A stretch of DNA of 64,000 bases from Sphingobium boeckii. Lineage in GTDB: Bacteria > Pseudomonadota > Alphaproteobacteria > Sphingomonadales > Sphingomonadaceae. Under the pieces are notes generated by a model. That model was not told where the DNA came from, did not search any database, and was given only the letters and a program-made list of their open reading frames with translations. Location: positions 124,001 through 188,000 of the forward strand of contig NZ_JACIJC010000002.1 of assembly GCF_014199215.1 (NCBI RefSeq), written 5' to 3'. The translations under genes were made by a program, and so were the position numbers. Of the stretch, positions 34,476 through 44,247 are shown piece after piece (position 1 is the stretch's first letter; the number at the start of each line of letters is the position of its first letter).

Positions 34476-35109
34476 CCTGCGGCGCGTCCGCCTTTGCGCC
34501 GCCGATCCGTGGCTCGGTGCCCGAAAGCAGCCGCGCGATATTCTCCCGATGTTTCCAGATGACCATCAGCGACAGCGCCAGAAACAGCGCGACCAGCTCG
34601 AAATCGCCCAATATCGCGGCGGTGACCGGCAATGCGATCGCAGCGCTCATCCCGCCCACCGAAGAAATCCTCGTCACCAGCAACATCCCGATCCACATCA
34701 GCGCGAACACCAGCCCGCACACCGGGCTTAGCGCGAGTGCGATCCCCATCAAGACCGCAACGCCCTTGCCGCCCCGGAACTTGAGCCAGATCGGATATAG
34801 ATGCCCGAAAAACGCGCCGATCGCGGCCAGAACGGCACCGCCGGGAAACAGCGCTCCGGCAATCAGCACGGCGGCTGCGCCCTTGCCGATATCCAGCAGC
34901 AATGTGGCCGCGGCAATGCCCTTGCGCCCGGTGCGCAGCACATTGGTCGCACCGATGTTGCCCGATCCGATCGTGCGCAGATCGCCCGCGCCGGAAACCC
35001 GCGTCAGGATCAGTCCGAACGGGATCGATCCCAGCAGATAGCCGATCAGGAGCGCCAGGGCCGGCGCGATCCAGGGTATCGAAGTCACAAAATTCCCCTC
35101 TGCGGCCAT
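34468..35109 (-). CDS. plsY: Glycerol-3-phosphate acyltransferase PlsY
   Basis: The 213-residue polytopic membrane protein has the three PlsY motifs: LGSIPFGLIL with GSGNIGATNVLR, HLYPIWLKFRGGKGVA, and WKHRENIARLLSGTE. It transfers an acyl group from acyl-phosphate to glycerol-3-phosphate, the first step in phospholipid synthesis. It begins the minus-strand plsY-dprA-topA group and is divergent from murI. Confidence 0.96.
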   Translation of the reverse strand: MAAEGNFVTSIPWIAPALALLIGYLLGSIPFGLILTRVSGAGDLRTIGSGNIGATNVLRTGRKGIAAATLLLDIGKGAAAVLIAGALFPGGAVLAAIGAFFGHLYPIWLKFRGGKGVAVLMGIALALSPVCGLVFALMWIGMLLVTRISSVGGMSAAIALPVTAAILGDFELVALFLALSLMVIWKHRENIARLLSGTEPRIGGAKADAPQGD

Positions 35110-35193
35110 AATAGTGGATTATCACCCAACCGCAACAATATGGATCAATGCCGATGATTTGACGCGCGCCGCGGTTAAGCTAAACCCGCGCCG

Positions 35194-35991
35194 ATGACGG
35201 ACAAACGCCCGATCCTGTTCTTCGATTCCGGCATCGGCGGGCTTTCCGTGCTTGCCCCGGCGCGCGCCCTGCTGCCCGCCGCGCCCTTCGTCTATGTCGC
35301 CGACAATGCCGGTTATCCTTATGGCACCAAGAGCGAACTTGAGATCGCAGCGCGCGTGCCCGCCTTGCTCGGGCGATTGGCGGAGCGGTTCAATCCGCGG
35401 CTGATCGTGATCGCCTGCAACACGGCTTCCACGATCGCATTGGGGGCCGTGCGCCATGCGCTCGATCTGCCGATCGTCGGCACCGTGCCCGCGATCAAGC
35501 CCGCGGCGCTCGCCTCGAAGACCCGCGTGATCGGCGTGCTGGGCACCGATGCCACCGTGCGCCAGCCCTATGTCGATCGACTGGCCGCCGAATTTGCGAG
35601 CGATTGCGTGGTGCTGCGCCACGGGTCTGCCGAATTGGTGGATGCGGCCGAAGCCAAACTTCGTAGAGAGGTACCGGATCCCGCCGTTTTCGCGCGCGCC
35701 ATGGCCGGGCTTACGGGCCAGCCGGGCGGCGAAATGCTGGACGTGGTGGCGCTTGCCTGCACGCATTTCCCACTGGTGGAGGCCGAACTGGCCCGCGCCG
35801 CAGGACGCCCTCTTTCCTTCGTTCACGGCGGCGAGGGCATCGCCCGGCGCATCGCCTTTCTGACTCAGGGCCATGTCTGGCCGGAGAAGCCGGGCGCTGG
35901 CATCGCGATCTTCACCGCAGCCACGCCGGGCGTCGATTCCCTTGTGCCGGCGCTTCGGAATTATGGATTTGAGGATATGCGAATACTGTAA
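35194..35991 (+). CDS. murI: Glutamate racemase
   Basis: The 265-residue racemase makes D-glutamate for peptidoglycan. FDSGIGGLSV opens the N-terminal half. The two catalytic cysteines are Cys75 in ACNTAS and Cys189 in ACTHFPL, at the expected spacing. The gene is alone on the plus strand, 84 bases from the divergent plsY start and 116 bases before hemA. Confidence 0.96.
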   Translation: MTDKRPILFFDSGIGGLSVLAPARALLPAAPFVYVADNAGYPYGTKSELEIAARVPALLGRLAERFNPRLIVIACNTASTIALGAVRHALDLPIVGTVPAIKPAALASKTRVIGVLGTDATVRQPYVDRLAAEFASDCVVLRHGSAELVDAAEAKLRREVPDPAVFARAMAGLTGQPGGEMLDVVALACTHFPLVEAELARAAGRPLSFVHGGEGIARRIAFLTQGHVWPEKPGAGIAIFTAATPGVDSLVPALRNYGFEDMRIL

Positions 35992-36107
35992 TCGGGATTA
36001 TTGCGTATATTTGCGAACCGTTCGCGCTGGCAATGGACGGCGGTCATCGCTAAAGGCGTCTGCAACAAGGGCGCAGCGATAGAATAACGGGCTGAGGGGC
36101 CGAAACA

Positions 36108-37322
36108 TTGGATTATCATCGCGTATTCACCCAGGCGATCGACCGGCTTCATGCCGAAGGACGTTACCGGGTATTCATCGACATCCTGCGCAACAAGGGC
36201 TCGTTTCCGAACGCGCGCTGCTTCGCCGGGCATAACGGCCCCAAGCCGATCACCGTATGGTGCTCCAATGATTATCTCGCCATGGGCCAGCATCCCAAGG
36301 TGATCGCCGCCATGGAAGACGCGCTGCACGATGTGGGCGCAGGCTCCGGCGGCACCCGCAATATCGGCGGCAACACGCATTATCACGTCGATCTGGAAGC
36401 CGAGCTGGCCGATCTGCATGACAAGGAAGGTGCGCTGATCTTCACGTCGGGCTATGTCTCGAACGACGCCACGCTCTCTACCCTCGCCAAGATCCTGCCC
36501 GGCTGCGTGGTCTTTTCGGACGAATTGAACCACGCTTCGATGATCGCAGGCATCCGCAATTCGGGCTGCGAGAAGCAGGTTTTCCGGCATAATGATCTGG
36601 AGCATCTGGAAGAGCTGCTCGCCGCCGCCGATCCCGACGTTCCCAAATTGATCGCGTTCGAAAGCGTCTATTCGATGGACGGCGATGTCGCGCCCATCCA
36701 CGCGATCTGCGATCTGGCGGACAAATATAATGCGCTGACCTATCTCGACGAAGTCCATGCCGTCGGCATGTATGGCGCACGCGGCGGCGGCATTTCGGAG
36801 CGCGATGACGCTGCGCACCGACTAACGATCATCGAAGGCACGCTGGGCAAGGCTTTCGGCGTGATGGGCGGTTATATCGCGGCCGATCAGATGATCATCG
36901 ATGTGATCCGCAGCTATGCGCCGGGCTTCATCTTCACCACTTCTCTCTCTCCCGTGCTGGTCGCGGGCGTGCTGGCGGCGGTGCGTCACCTGAAGCAATC
37001 GAGCGAAGAGCGTGATGGGCAGCAGGCGGCTGCGCAATGCTTGAAGGACATGTTCGCCGATGCGGGCCTGCCCGTGATGCCATCGACCACGCATATCGTG
37101 CCGCTGATGGTGGGTGATCCGATCAGGGCGAAGAAGATCAGCGATATCCTGCTCGCCGAATATGGCGTGTATGTGCAGCCGATCAATTATCCCACCGTGC
37201 CGCGCGGTCTCGAGCGGCTGCGCTTCACGCCCGGCCCCTCGCACACCGAAGAGATGATGCGCGAACTGACCGGGGCGCTCGTGGAAATCTGGGGTCGGCT
37301 GGAATTGCGCAAGGCCGCCTGA
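36108..37322 (+). CDS. hemA: 5-aminolevulinate synthase
   Basis: The 404-residue PLP enzyme condenses glycine and succinyl-CoA, the Shemin route to haem that marks alphaproteobacteria. The TTG at 36108, with GAGGGG about 8 bases upstream, gives [20 protein letters not shown], the family N-terminus. [28 protein letters not shown] and the PLP lysine Lys248 in [14 protein letters not shown] are intact. It ends convergent with the beta-lactamase gene. Confidence 0.97.
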   Translation: MDYHRVFTQAIDRLHAEGRYRVFIDILRNKGSFPNARCFAGHNGPKPITVWCSNDYLAMGQHPKVIAAMEDALHDVGAGSGGTRNIGGNTHYHVDLEAELADLHDKEGALIFTSGYVSNDATLSTLAKILPGCVVFSDELNHASMIAGIRNSGCEKQVFRHNDLEHLEELLAAADPDVPKLIAFESVYSMDGDVAPIHAICDLADKYNALTYLDEVHAVGMYGARGGGISERDDAAHRLTIIEGTLGKAFGVMGGYIAADQMIIDVIRSYAPGFIFTTSLSPVLVAGVLAAVRHLKQSSEERDGQQAAAQCLKDMFADAGLPVMPSTTHIVPLMVGDPIRAKKISDILLAEYGVYVQPINYPTVPRGLERLRFTPGPSHTEEMMRELTGALVEIWGRLELRKAA

Positions 37323-37364
37323 ATCCCGTGCGATAAGCTGCCGACAGGCGGCCGCACGAGATGC

Positions 37365-38261
37365 CTAGCCGAGAAATTTCGCCACCGCTGCGGCAACAGC
37401 CTGATGCGCCGCGTTACAGGCTTGGAATGACGCGTTGGATTCGGTGAGATAGCTCGTCATCAGGATTGGCTTGCGCCGCGGGGGCCACAGGATCGCGATA
37501 TCGTTATTGCTGCCGTTCAGGCCGGCCCCCGTCTTGTCGCCGATCCGCCAATTCTTCGGCAGGCCCGCGCGCAATCTTTTATCGCCTGTCTTGTTGGCGA
37601 TCATCCAGCCGGTCAGTGTGGCGCGAGACGCCGGCGTCAATGCGTGCCCTATCAGCAACCGCTCCAGATTGCCGCGCATCGCATCGGGCATGGTCGTGTC
37701 GCGCGGATCGCCGGGCGCGGATTCGTTGATCGCGGGTTCGGTCCGGTCCAGCCGGCTATGCCGATCGCCGATGCTGCGCAGAAACGCATTATAGACCGCG
37801 ACGCCGCCCATCGCGCGCAATAGCAGATTGGCCGCCGGATTGTCGCTTTGCGTCATCGTCGCTTCGCACAACGCCCCCACCGTCATGCCCGCAGGACCAA
37901 TATGCTTTTCGGTAACGGGGGCGTGCTCCACCATGTCCGCCTTGATAATGGCGATGCGCCGGTCGAGCCGCTCCCGGCCCTGATCCACCCGCTTCAACGT
38001 GGCCGCCGCCAATATGAATTTGAAGGTGCTGCACATCGGAAAGCGTTCGCCGCCACGCCGGGAAAGACGGTATCCGCTGTCCATATCATGAAGCGAAAAT
38101 CCCATGCGACCGTCGATGGACCGTTCGATCCGCTCCAGCTCCGAAAGCAGCGCATCATCCCGCAAATCCTTGCTAATTCTGCCCATGCTCAATTGTGGCA
38201 ACGCGGCCAGACCCACGGTTGCGCCACCGATGCCGATCAATATATCACGCCGTCCCAACAT
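37365..38261 (-). CDS. Class A beta-lactamase
   Basis: The 298-residue protein has a twin-arginine-like signal (LGRRDILIG then a hydrophobic run) and all class A motifs: Ser78-Thr-Phe-Lys81 (Ambler S70xxK), SDN at 139-141, E175PAIN179 (Ambler E166xxxN170) and KTG at 243-245. Cys77 (Ambler 69) and the His in VEHAPV (Ambler 105) occur in some carbapenem-hydrolysing class A enzymes, but the partner Cys at Ambler 238 is Gly here, so no such activity should be assumed. It hydrolyses beta-lactams in the periplasm. It is divergent from an AmpR-like regulator. Confidence 0.94.
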   Translation of the reverse strand: MLGRRDILIGIGGATVGLAALPQLSMGRISKDLRDDALLSELERIERSIDGRMGFSLHDMDSGYRLSRRGGERFPMCSTFKFILAAATLKRVDQGRERLDRRIAIIKADMVEHAPVTEKHIGPAGMTVGALCEATMTQSDNPAANLLLRAMGGVAVYNAFLRSIGDRHSRLDRTEPAINESAPGDPRDTTMPDAMRGNLERLLIGHALTPASRATLTGWMIANKTGDKRLRAGLPKNWRIGDKTGAGLNGSNNDIAILWPPRRKPILMTSYLTESNASFQACNAAHQAVAAAVAKFLG

Positions 38262-38357
38262 GCTGCATCTCCTTTTCGCAGCGAAGAATGCCGCCTTGGC
38301 GTGTACCTCACAATCGACGATATGTCGGCGCAGCCATGAATTGAATTGGGGTCAAAT
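38262..38357. promoter_or_regulatory. Divergent control region of beta-lactamase and AmpR-like gene
   Basis: The 96 bases between the two divergent starts should hold both promoters and a LysR-type operator. TTG-N12-CAA at 38296-38313 and CGAC-N5-GTCG just after it are small dyads; neither is a proven AmpR box. Confidence 0.45.
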
Positions 38358-39218
38358 ATGGATCGGCCGCATCTCCCGCTGAACGCTCTGCGCGCTTTCG
38401 AAGCATCTGCACGGCATCTCAGCTTCACGCGCGCGGGGCTGGAATTGTGCGTCAGCCAGGCGGCGGTGAGCCATCAGGTGAAGCGCCTGGAAGAGCGGCT
38501 GGGCACGATCCTGTTCCGCCGCCTGCCACGCGGGCTGGCGCTGACCGACGAAGGCGCGGCGCTTGTCCCGGTGCTCGCCGAGTCCTTCGATCGCATCGGG
38601 CATACGCTGGAGCGCTATGCCGATGGCCGCTTCCACGATGTGCTGACCGTGGGCGTCGTCGGCACCTTTGCGACCGGCTGGCTGATCCCCCGGCTGCCCG
38701 ATTTCCGCGTGCGGCATCCCTTCATCGACCTGCGCATTCTGACCAATAACAACCGGGTCGATCTGGCGGGCGAAGGGCTGGATTATGCGATCCGCTTTGG
38801 CGACGGCACATGGCAGGGTGCAGAGGCAGACCGGCTGGTCATCGCCCCGCTGACGCCGCTCTGCGCCCCTGCTTTGGCAGGCCGGCTGAAAAGCCCCGCC
38901 GATCTCGCCGGTGAAACCTTGCTGCGATCCTATCGCGCCGATGAATGGCCCGGCTGGTTTCGCGCGGCCGCCGCCCCCTGCCCGCCTTTGCGAGGGCCGA
39001 TCTTCGATTCCTCGGTCACCATGGCGGCGGCGGCGATGGCGGGCGCAGGCGTCGGACTGCTTCCTGCCGCGATGTTCCGCGCCGAACGAGACGAAGGTCG
39101 CCTGATCCAGCCCTTTGCAACCGAATGGGAGACCGGTGCCTATTGGCTCACCCGCTTGAAGACCCGGATCGAGTCCACCGCCATGTGCACCTTCCGGGAA
39201 TGGCTGCTCAGCGCCTGA
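38358..39218 (+). CDS. LysR-family regulator, AmpR-like
   Basis: The ATG at 38358 gives 286 residues starting MDRPHLPLNALRAFEASARHLSFTRAGLELCVSQAAVSHQ, a winged HTH very close in pattern to AmpR, including the RHLSFT and LPLN features. The effector domain has TFATGWLIPRLPDF and VDLAGEGLDYAIRFGDG, which fits AmpR rather than other LysR types. AmpR regulators sense muropeptides from peptidoglycan recycling and switch on the divergent beta-lactamase. A TTG start four codons earlier is possible. Its end overlaps that of btaB by 11 bases tail to tail. Confidence 0.88.
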   Translation: MDRPHLPLNALRAFEASARHLSFTRAGLELCVSQAAVSHQVKRLEERLGTILFRRLPRGLALTDEGAALVPVLAESFDRIGHTLERYADGRFHDVLTVGVVGTFATGWLIPRLPDFRVRHPFIDLRILTNNNRVDLAGEGLDYAIRFGDGTWQGAEADRLVIAPLTPLCAPALAGRLKSPADLAGETLLRSYRADEWPGWFRAAAAPCPPLRGPIFDSSVTMAAAAMAGAGVGLLPAAMFRAERDEGRLIQPFATEWETGAYWLTRLKTRIESTAMCTFREWLLSA

Positions 39219-39858
39219 GCACGGCGCTCCAGGCATAGCCGCGATAAAGCGATGTGAATTCCAGCGGCATCCCGTGCTCCGCCGCAAACGCCTCCAGCAC
39301 GGCGCGCAATCCGGCGCGTGGCGTGACATCGAAGCGCGCCAGCCAACCGAACAAGATCGACCGCCACCAAATTGGCAATCGCTCCTGCTGCCCGAAATCG
39401 ACGATATGGATTGCGCCCGTTTCGCTCAGAACGTCCGCCGCAGCGCCGATGGCGTCACGCCAGCCGGGAATCATCGAAAGCGTATAGGAAAACACGATCC
39501 TCTCGAACGCGGCTTTCCTGAACATGGGGCGCGGATCGAAGCGCGTGGCGTCGCCCTGCGCCAGCCGGATTTTGCCCGACAGGCCTGCGCGCGCGATGGA
39601 GGCTGTCGCGGTTTCCAGCATGGCGTTGGAAATGTCGAAGCCATGACATTGCGCGTGCGGCCATGCGCGCGCGATCGCGATCAGATTGCGCCCCGTGCCA
39701 CAGCCCACTTCAAGCACGGTCCCGTGCGGCGGCACCGCCAGATCCCCGATCAGCCTGTCTCGCCCCAGCAGATAATATTTGCGGGTGAGATCGTAAAAAT
39801 GTCGCTGGGTGCGGTAGATCGCATCCATCTGCGCCGCGCCCGATGCGACATGCGCCAT
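39208..39858 (-). CDS. btaB: Betaine lipid N-methyltransferase, BtaB-like
   Basis: The 216-residue class I methyltransferase has SAM motif I VLEVGCGTGRNLIAIA, ISNAMLETA, and YTLSMIPGWRDAI. The start YRTQRHFYDLTRKYYLLGRDRLI matches what I know of BtaB, which methylates diacylglyceryl-homoserine three times to the betaine lipid DGTS. Assignment rests largely on the adjacent BtaA gene, whose stop touches its start codon. Betaine lipids replace phospholipids under phosphate limitation in several alphaproteobacteria. Confidence 0.85.
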   Translation of the reverse strand: MAHVASGAAQMDAIYRTQRHFYDLTRKYYLLGRDRLIGDLAVPPHGTVLEVGCGTGRNLIAIARAWPHAQCHGFDISNAMLETATASIARAGLSGKIRLAQGDATRFDPRPMFRKAAFERIVFSYTLSMIPGWRDAIGAAADVLSETGAIHIVDFGQQERLPIWWRSILFGWLARFDVTPRAGLRAVLEAFAAEHGMPLEFTSLYRGYAWSAVLRR

Positions 39859-41108
39859 CAGTCTGCGCCTTTCAGCACATAGAGATGAACGCCGCCATAG
39901 ATTGAGGAACGATCCCGCGCCGTGAAATCGCGCGACGCCGCCGCCTTATAATGCCAGCGTGACAGGATGGAATCGGGCACGCGCCCCGGTAACAGGCTGG
40001 GCGCAGCCGCTGTGCGAAACACGACGCGCGCGCCGGGCTTGCTCGTGCGCGTGATCCCGATCCACAACCGCTCAAGCTGGGCGTCCGTCATCCAATCCTG
40101 CGCATCGAGCAAAACGAAGCGATCAAGGCTTGCCTGGGGCTGGCTATCGAGGAAATCGGCGAAATTGGCGTGCCGCACATCGACGCGGCCGATCCGACCT
40201 TTCACAGCCTCATAATGCGCCGGCTGGAGATAGGGCGGCAAAGGCGCGTCCGGACCTTTGCCATAGCCACGTCCAAAGGCCTGCCACGCAAAGTAATTCT
40301 GGCGGATATCGAAATCGCAGGCGAGCTTCTCCAGCCGTGCGCGCAGCACCGCCGCCATGCCTTCGGGATCGTCCCCCGCCAGCGCCTCATATTGGGCGGG
40401 CGGAATACCCAGGCCAAACAGGGAGGCCGGCTGATCGGTCAGCCAGCGGACGAATTTCTTGTCGAAGATCGGTGCCAGCTTTTCCTCGAAGATCGTGCGC
40501 TGCTCCTCCACGCTGTTCGCCGCGAGCAGCGCGCCCGGATCGATGCGATAGAGCTTGGCGAGCAGATGCGCGGTGCCGATGAAACCACCCAGCAATCCGC
40601 GCCGGTAAATCCCCTTGGCAAAGCCGCCGATCCGCCGCCGCCCGATCAGATCGCGCCCCTCCCAATAGCGGCGCGAGACCGCGTCGAGATGCGGGCGGAC
40701 ATGATATTCATAATCAGCGACATTCTCAGCCTGATCCGCTTCGCCAAAAAAGCGGCGGAAGCTCGCATGATCCGGCAGATGCGTCGCGGCCGCCAGTTTC
40801 AAGCGGTTCAGGGCAATATGGGCGGTGTTCAGATCGACCGCCGTAATCCGTGCGGGATCGGCAGTGAGATAGGATAAGACATTGCAGCCGCCGCTGGCGA
40901 TGGTCACGACATGACTGTCAGGCGTGATCTGCAGCGCTTCCAGATCGATGGCGGGATCTTCCCAGATCTGGGCATAGACCAACCCTCGGAATGCGAAGGT
41001 GAAGGCGCGCTCGAGCAGCCCCTGCTTCGATAATTGTCCGTGTCGGAGCACGGCGTCGCGCACTCGCTGATTGGTATCCGAAACCTCATTCACCGCCATG
41101 CCGTTCAT
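39858..41108 (-). CDS. btaA: Diacylglycerol 3-amino-3-carboxypropyl transferase, BtaA (DUF3419)
   Basis: The ATG at 41108 has GGAG 7 bases upstream and gives 416 residues; the frame is open further back to 41300 but that part looks like translated leader. FTFAFRGLVYAQIWEDPAIDLEAL with ASGGCNVLSYLT (SAM site) and VDLNTAHIALNRLK are DUF3419/BtaA patterns. DRFVLLDAQDWM in the C-terminal half is a second Rossmann-like segment. BtaA moves the aminocarboxypropyl group of SAM to diacylglycerol, the first step to DGTS. It is directly coupled to btaB. Confidence 0.9.
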   Translation of the reverse strand: MNGMAVNEVSDTNQRVRDAVLRHGQLSKQGLLERAFTFAFRGLVYAQIWEDPAIDLEALQITPDSHVVTIASGGCNVLSYLTADPARITAVDLNTAHIALNRLKLAAATHLPDHASFRRFFGEADQAENVADYEYHVRPHLDAVSRRYWEGRDLIGRRRIGGFAKGIYRRGLLGGFIGTAHLLAKLYRIDPGALLAANSVEEQRTIFEEKLAPIFDKKFVRWLTDQPASLFGLGIPPAQYEALAGDDPEGMAAVLRARLEKLACDFDIRQNYFAWQAFGRGYGKGPDAPLPPYLQPAHYEAVKGRIGRVDVRHANFADFLDSQPQASLDRFVLLDAQDWMTDAQLERLWIGITRTSKPGARVVFRTAAAPSLLPGRVPDSILSRWHYKAAASRDFTARDRSSIYGGVHLYVLKGAD

Positions 41109-41201
41109 CCCATCACTCCACGCATTGTGATGGCGCGGCGATAGGCGCGGCTGGTGACCGGCGGGTGACGGATCTGCTTCAGTTTGGAGACGCTGGAAAG
41201 G

Positions 41202-41235
41202 TAAAGGCCCGCCCGATGACGCGGACGGGCCTTTT
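41202..41235 (-). terminator. Possible terminator after the lipoprotein gene
   Basis: AAAGGCCCG (41203-41211) and CGGGCCTTT (41226-41234) are 9-base inverted arms. On the minus strand only three T follow directly. It lies about 95 bases beyond the stop of the lipoprotein gene. Confidence 0.5.
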
Positions 41236-41329
41236 AGCGGATTCTTTCGCTGCTCGGGAGGATTGGCAAAGGAACCGGCTAGCGATTCCCTACACCGCAA
41301 TCAGCGACGTCTGTGTGACAAGGATCACA

Positions 41330-41788
41330 TCAGCCGCGACAAAATCCTTCGGCCTGCTTGATCATCAGGCAATTGGGCTTGCCTGCCAGATATTTGAGAC
41401 CTGTTTCGTCGCCCGTGGCGGCACGGATGGTTTCCTTGATGCCCGCCCGCATAAAGGTGATCACGTCGCCATCCGCCGTGCCCGCATAGCTGCCAGCACC
41501 ATCCAGCAGGTTTACGGTGACCTTATAGCTTCCCGGCGCTTCGGTTTTCGCGATATCCAGCGCCAGTCCCTCGGGGCCGGTCCATTTGCCGATCCAGGCG
41601 TCGGTCACCGGAGCGTCAGCCATGCTTTCGTCATTCATCACGCCCGGCTCTTCATTGGCCGGAACATCCTCCATCGCCATCGCATTGTCGTCGATCACGG
41701 CCACATTATCGGCCGTGTCGGTCTTGGCGCCGCAACCCGCCAGAAGCAGCGTCGCGGCGGCGATCGAGAGGGTCAAGCGCATGGGCAT
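41330..41788 (-). CDS. Small lipoprotein of unknown function
   Basis: The chosen ATG gives 152 residues, with a lipoprotein signal ending LLLAGC (lipobox). A short acidic, Met/Asp-rich linker (about 20-60) leads to a compact domain with WIGKWTGPEGLALDIAKTEAPGSYKVTVNL and a closing CLMIKQAEGFCRG with two Cys, probably a disulfide-linked beta barrel. ATG codons a few residues away are alternatives. It is alone on the minus strand. Confidence 0.78.
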   Translation of the reverse strand: MPMRLTLSIAAATLLLAGCGAKTDTADNVAVIDDNAMAMEDVPANEEPGVMNDESMADAPVTDAWIGKWTGPEGLALDIAKTEAPGSYKVTVNLLDGAGSYAGTADGDVITFMRAGIKETIRAATGDETGLKYLAGKPNCLMIKQAEGFCRG

Positions 41789-41948
41789 ATCCTTATTGTG
41801 CATTTGTCTTGCGTCGGTAACGCCCGGTTAGAGCGTTTGTGTCCTCCCCTGTCCAGACCTCGACGAACGGCAATCCATGGTGGCAATCCCGCCGGCTCTC
41901 GCCTAATGGGGGCGCATTCGAGTCACCACAGAGTCTTGGGAGCGCCAC

Positions 41949-42392
41949 ATGCGCATCGGTTTCGCATCGGATCATGCCGCGATCGACCTAAAAACGGTCC
42001 TTGCCGATTGGGCGCGCGAGCAGGGTCATGACGTGACCGATCTTGGCCCCGAAACCGCCGATCGCGTGGATTATCCCGATTATGGTTATAAGCTGGCCGC
42101 GCACATCGCCGCGGGCCTGTCCGATTTCGGCGTCGCGCTGTGCGGATCGGGTATCGGCATTTCGATCGCGGTCAATCGCAATCCCGCGTGCCGCTGCGCG
42201 CGGGTATCCGACAGTCTTTCCGCCCGCCTGGCGCGCCAGCACAATGATGCGAACGTGATCGCCATGGGCGCGCGGTTGACCGGCCCGGATATGGCGAAGG
42301 AATGCCTCGCCGAATTTCTCACCGCATCCTTTGAAGGCGGCCGCCACAGCGGCCGCGTCGATAAACTGTCCAATCCGCAGGAGGCCCTATGA
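41949..42392 (+). CDS. rpiB: Ribose-5-phosphate isomerase B
   Basis: The 147-residue RpiB/LacA-family enzyme opens [15 protein letters not shown] with the active-site Asp-His pair and has [18 protein letters not shown] with the catalytic Cys. It interconverts ribose-5-phosphate and ribulose-5-phosphate. Its stop overlaps the glyA start as ATGA, so the two are translationally coupled; the rpiB-glyA pair is a known alphaproteobacterial order. Confidence 0.95.
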   Translation: MRIGFASDHAAIDLKTVLADWAREQGHDVTDLGPETADRVDYPDYGYKLAAHIAAGLSDFGVALCGSGIGISIAVNRNPACRCARVSDSLSARLARQHNDANVIAMGARLTGPDMAKECLAEFLTASFEGGRHSGRVDKLSNPQEAL

Positions 42393-43702
42393 GCACCAAC
42401 CCCGCCAATCTGAACGATGTTCAGCCCGATGGATTCTTCACGCGCGGCCTGGCCGATGCCGATGCCGCCATCTTCGCCGGCGTGCGCCACGAACTCGCGC
42501 GCGAGCAGAACCAGATCGAGCTGATCGCTTCGGAAAACATCGTCTCGCGTGCCGTGCTCGAAGCGCAGGGCTCGGTCTTCACCAACAAATATGCCGAGGG
42601 CTATCCCGGCAAGCGTTATTATCAGGGCTGCGCGCCTTCCGACGAGGTGGAGCAGATCGCGATCGATCGCGCCAAACAGCTCTTCGATTGCGGTTTCGCC
42701 AATGTGCAGCCGCATTCGGGCGCGCAGGCCAACGGTGCCGTGATGCTCGCGCTCACCAAGCCGGGCGACACGATCATGGGCCTCAGCCTCGACGCCGGTG
42801 GTCACCTGACGCACGGCGCGCGTGCCGCGATGTCGGGCAAATGGTTCAACGCGATCCAATATGGCGTCCATCCCGAAACGCATCTGATCGATTTCGATCA
42901 GGTCGAGGCGCTGGCGAAGGAACATAAGCCCAAGCTGATCATCACCGGCGGCTCGGCTTATCCGCGCCACATCGATTTCGCGCGCTTCCGGGCGATCGCG
43001 GATGAAGTCGGCGCGCTGTTCATGGTGGACATGGCGCATTTCGCGGGCCTGGTGGCCGGCGGCGTGCATCCCACGCCCTTTGGCCATGCCCATGTCGTGA
43101 CGACCACAACGCACAAGACGCTGCGCGGCCCGCGTGGCGGCATGGTGATGACCAATGACGAGGCGATCGCCAAGAAGATCAACTCGGCGGTGTTCCCCGG
43201 CCTGCAGGGTGGCCCGCTGATGCACGTCATCGCCGCCAAGGCGGTGGCGTTCGGCGAGGCGCTCCAGCCGGAATTCAAAAGCTATTCCAAGGCCGTGGTC
43301 GAAAACGCCAAGATTCTGGCGGCCACGCTCAAGGAGCGCGGCGCGAACCTCGTTTCGGGCGGCACGGATACGCATCTCGCGCTGGTCGATCTCTCCCCGC
43401 TGGGCGTCACCGGGCGCGATGCGGACGAAGCGCTGGAACGCTCGGCAATCACCTGCAACAAGAATGGCATCCCGAACGACCCCCTGCCCCCGGTCAAGAC
43501 CAGCGGCATCCGCGTCGGATCGCCCGCGGGCACCACGCGCGGCTTCGGCCCCGCGGAATTCCGCGAGATCGGCAATATGGTTGCCGATGTCCTCGATGGC
43601 CTGCGCAAGAATGGCGAGGCGGGCGACGGCCAGATCGAGGCCAATGTGCGTGAGCGCGTCCAGGCGTTGTGCAATCGTTTCCCGATCTATCCGGGTTTCT
43701 GA
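42389..43702 (+). CDS. glyA: Serine hydroxymethyltransferase
   Basis: The 437-residue PLP enzyme converts serine and tetrahydrofolate to glycine and methylene-tetrahydrofolate. [33 protein letters not shown], the PLP-binding [15 protein letters not shown] with Lys243, and a GTPAGTTRG-like segment ([10 protein letters not shown]) are all in place. It is coupled to rpiB upstream and followed 3 bases later by nrdR. Confidence 0.97.
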   Translation: MSTNPANLNDVQPDGFFTRGLADADAAIFAGVRHELAREQNQIELIASENIVSRAVLEAQGSVFTNKYAEGYPGKRYYQGCAPSDEVEQIAIDRAKQLFDCGFANVQPHSGAQANGAVMLALTKPGDTIMGLSLDAGGHLTHGARAAMSGKWFNAIQYGVHPETHLIDFDQVEALAKEHKPKLIITGGSAYPRHIDFARFRAIADEVGALFMVDMAHFAGLVAGGVHPTPFGHAHVVTTTTHKTLRGPRGGMVMTNDEAIAKKINSAVFPGLQGGPLMHVIAAKAVAFGEALQPEFKSYSKAVVENAKILAATLKERGANLVSGGTDTHLALVDLSPLGVTGRDADEALERSAITCNKNGIPNDPLPPVKTSGIRVGSPAGTTRGFGPAEFREIGNMVADVLDGLRKNGEAGDGQIEANVRERVQALCNRFPIYPGF

Positions 43703-43705
43703 TCG

Positions 43706-44164
43706 TTGAAGTGCCCCTTTTGCAGCCATGATGACAGCCAGGTGAAGGACAGCCGCCCCACTGAAGACGGGGCGGCCATCCGCAGGCGGCGGCAGTGCGA
43801 GGGGTGCGGCGCGCGGTTCACCACGTTCGAACGGATTCAGCTTCGCGAACTGACGATCGTGAAAAGCGAGGGCCGGCGCGAGCCGTTCGAACGCGAAAAG
43901 CTCGAACGCTCGATCGCCATCGCCTGCCGCAAACGCCCGATCGAACCCATCCGCATCGAACGCCTTGTGACCGCGATCCAGCGCCAGATCGAAACAAGCG
44001 GCGAAAGCGAGATCCAGGCCAATCGCGTGGGCGAGATGGTGATGGACGGCCTGAAGGCGCTGGACAGCGTAGCCTATATCCGGTTCGCCAGCGTGTATAA
44101 GGATTTCACGGAGGCCAAGGATTTCGAGGAATTTGCAGGATCGGTGAAGGAAATGGGGAGTTAG
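43706..44164 (+). CDS. nrdR: Transcriptional repressor NrdR
   Basis: The TTG at 43706 gives [18 protein letters not shown]; this zinc ribbon (CPFC and CEGC) fixes the start. The ATP-cone domain follows with [19 protein letters not shown]. The 152-residue protein senses ATP/dATP and represses ribonucleotide reductase genes. It begins 3 bases after the glyA stop, in the standard glyA-nrdR order. Confidence 0.96.
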   Translation: MKCPFCSHDDSQVKDSRPTEDGAAIRRRRQCEGCGARFTTFERIQLRELTIVKSEGRREPFEREKLERSIAIACRKRPIEPIRIERLVTAIQRQIETSGESEIQANRVGEMVMDGLKALDSVAYIRFASVYKDFTEAKDFEEFAGSVKEMGS

Positions 44165-44184
44165 TCCTGTCCTTTAACCCCACA

Positions 44185-44240
44185 CCGTCTATCCCGAGCG
44201 CAGTGGAGGGACTATGCCGAGCGCAGCCGAGGCTCTAATG
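44185..44240. repeat. Degenerate family A repeat
   Basis: CCGTCTATCCCGAGCGCAGT begins a worn left arm; CCGAGCGCAGCCGAGGCTC follows instead of a mirrored arm. It lies just upstream of the GIY-YIG/TrmJ fusion gene. Confidence 0.55.
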
Positions 44241-44247
44241 GAAGCGC

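Noticed and set aside
37365-38261. Calling the beta-lactamase a carbapenemase
   Set aside because: Only Cys at Ambler 69 and His at 105 agree; the disulfide partner at 238 is Gly and residue 237 is Ala.
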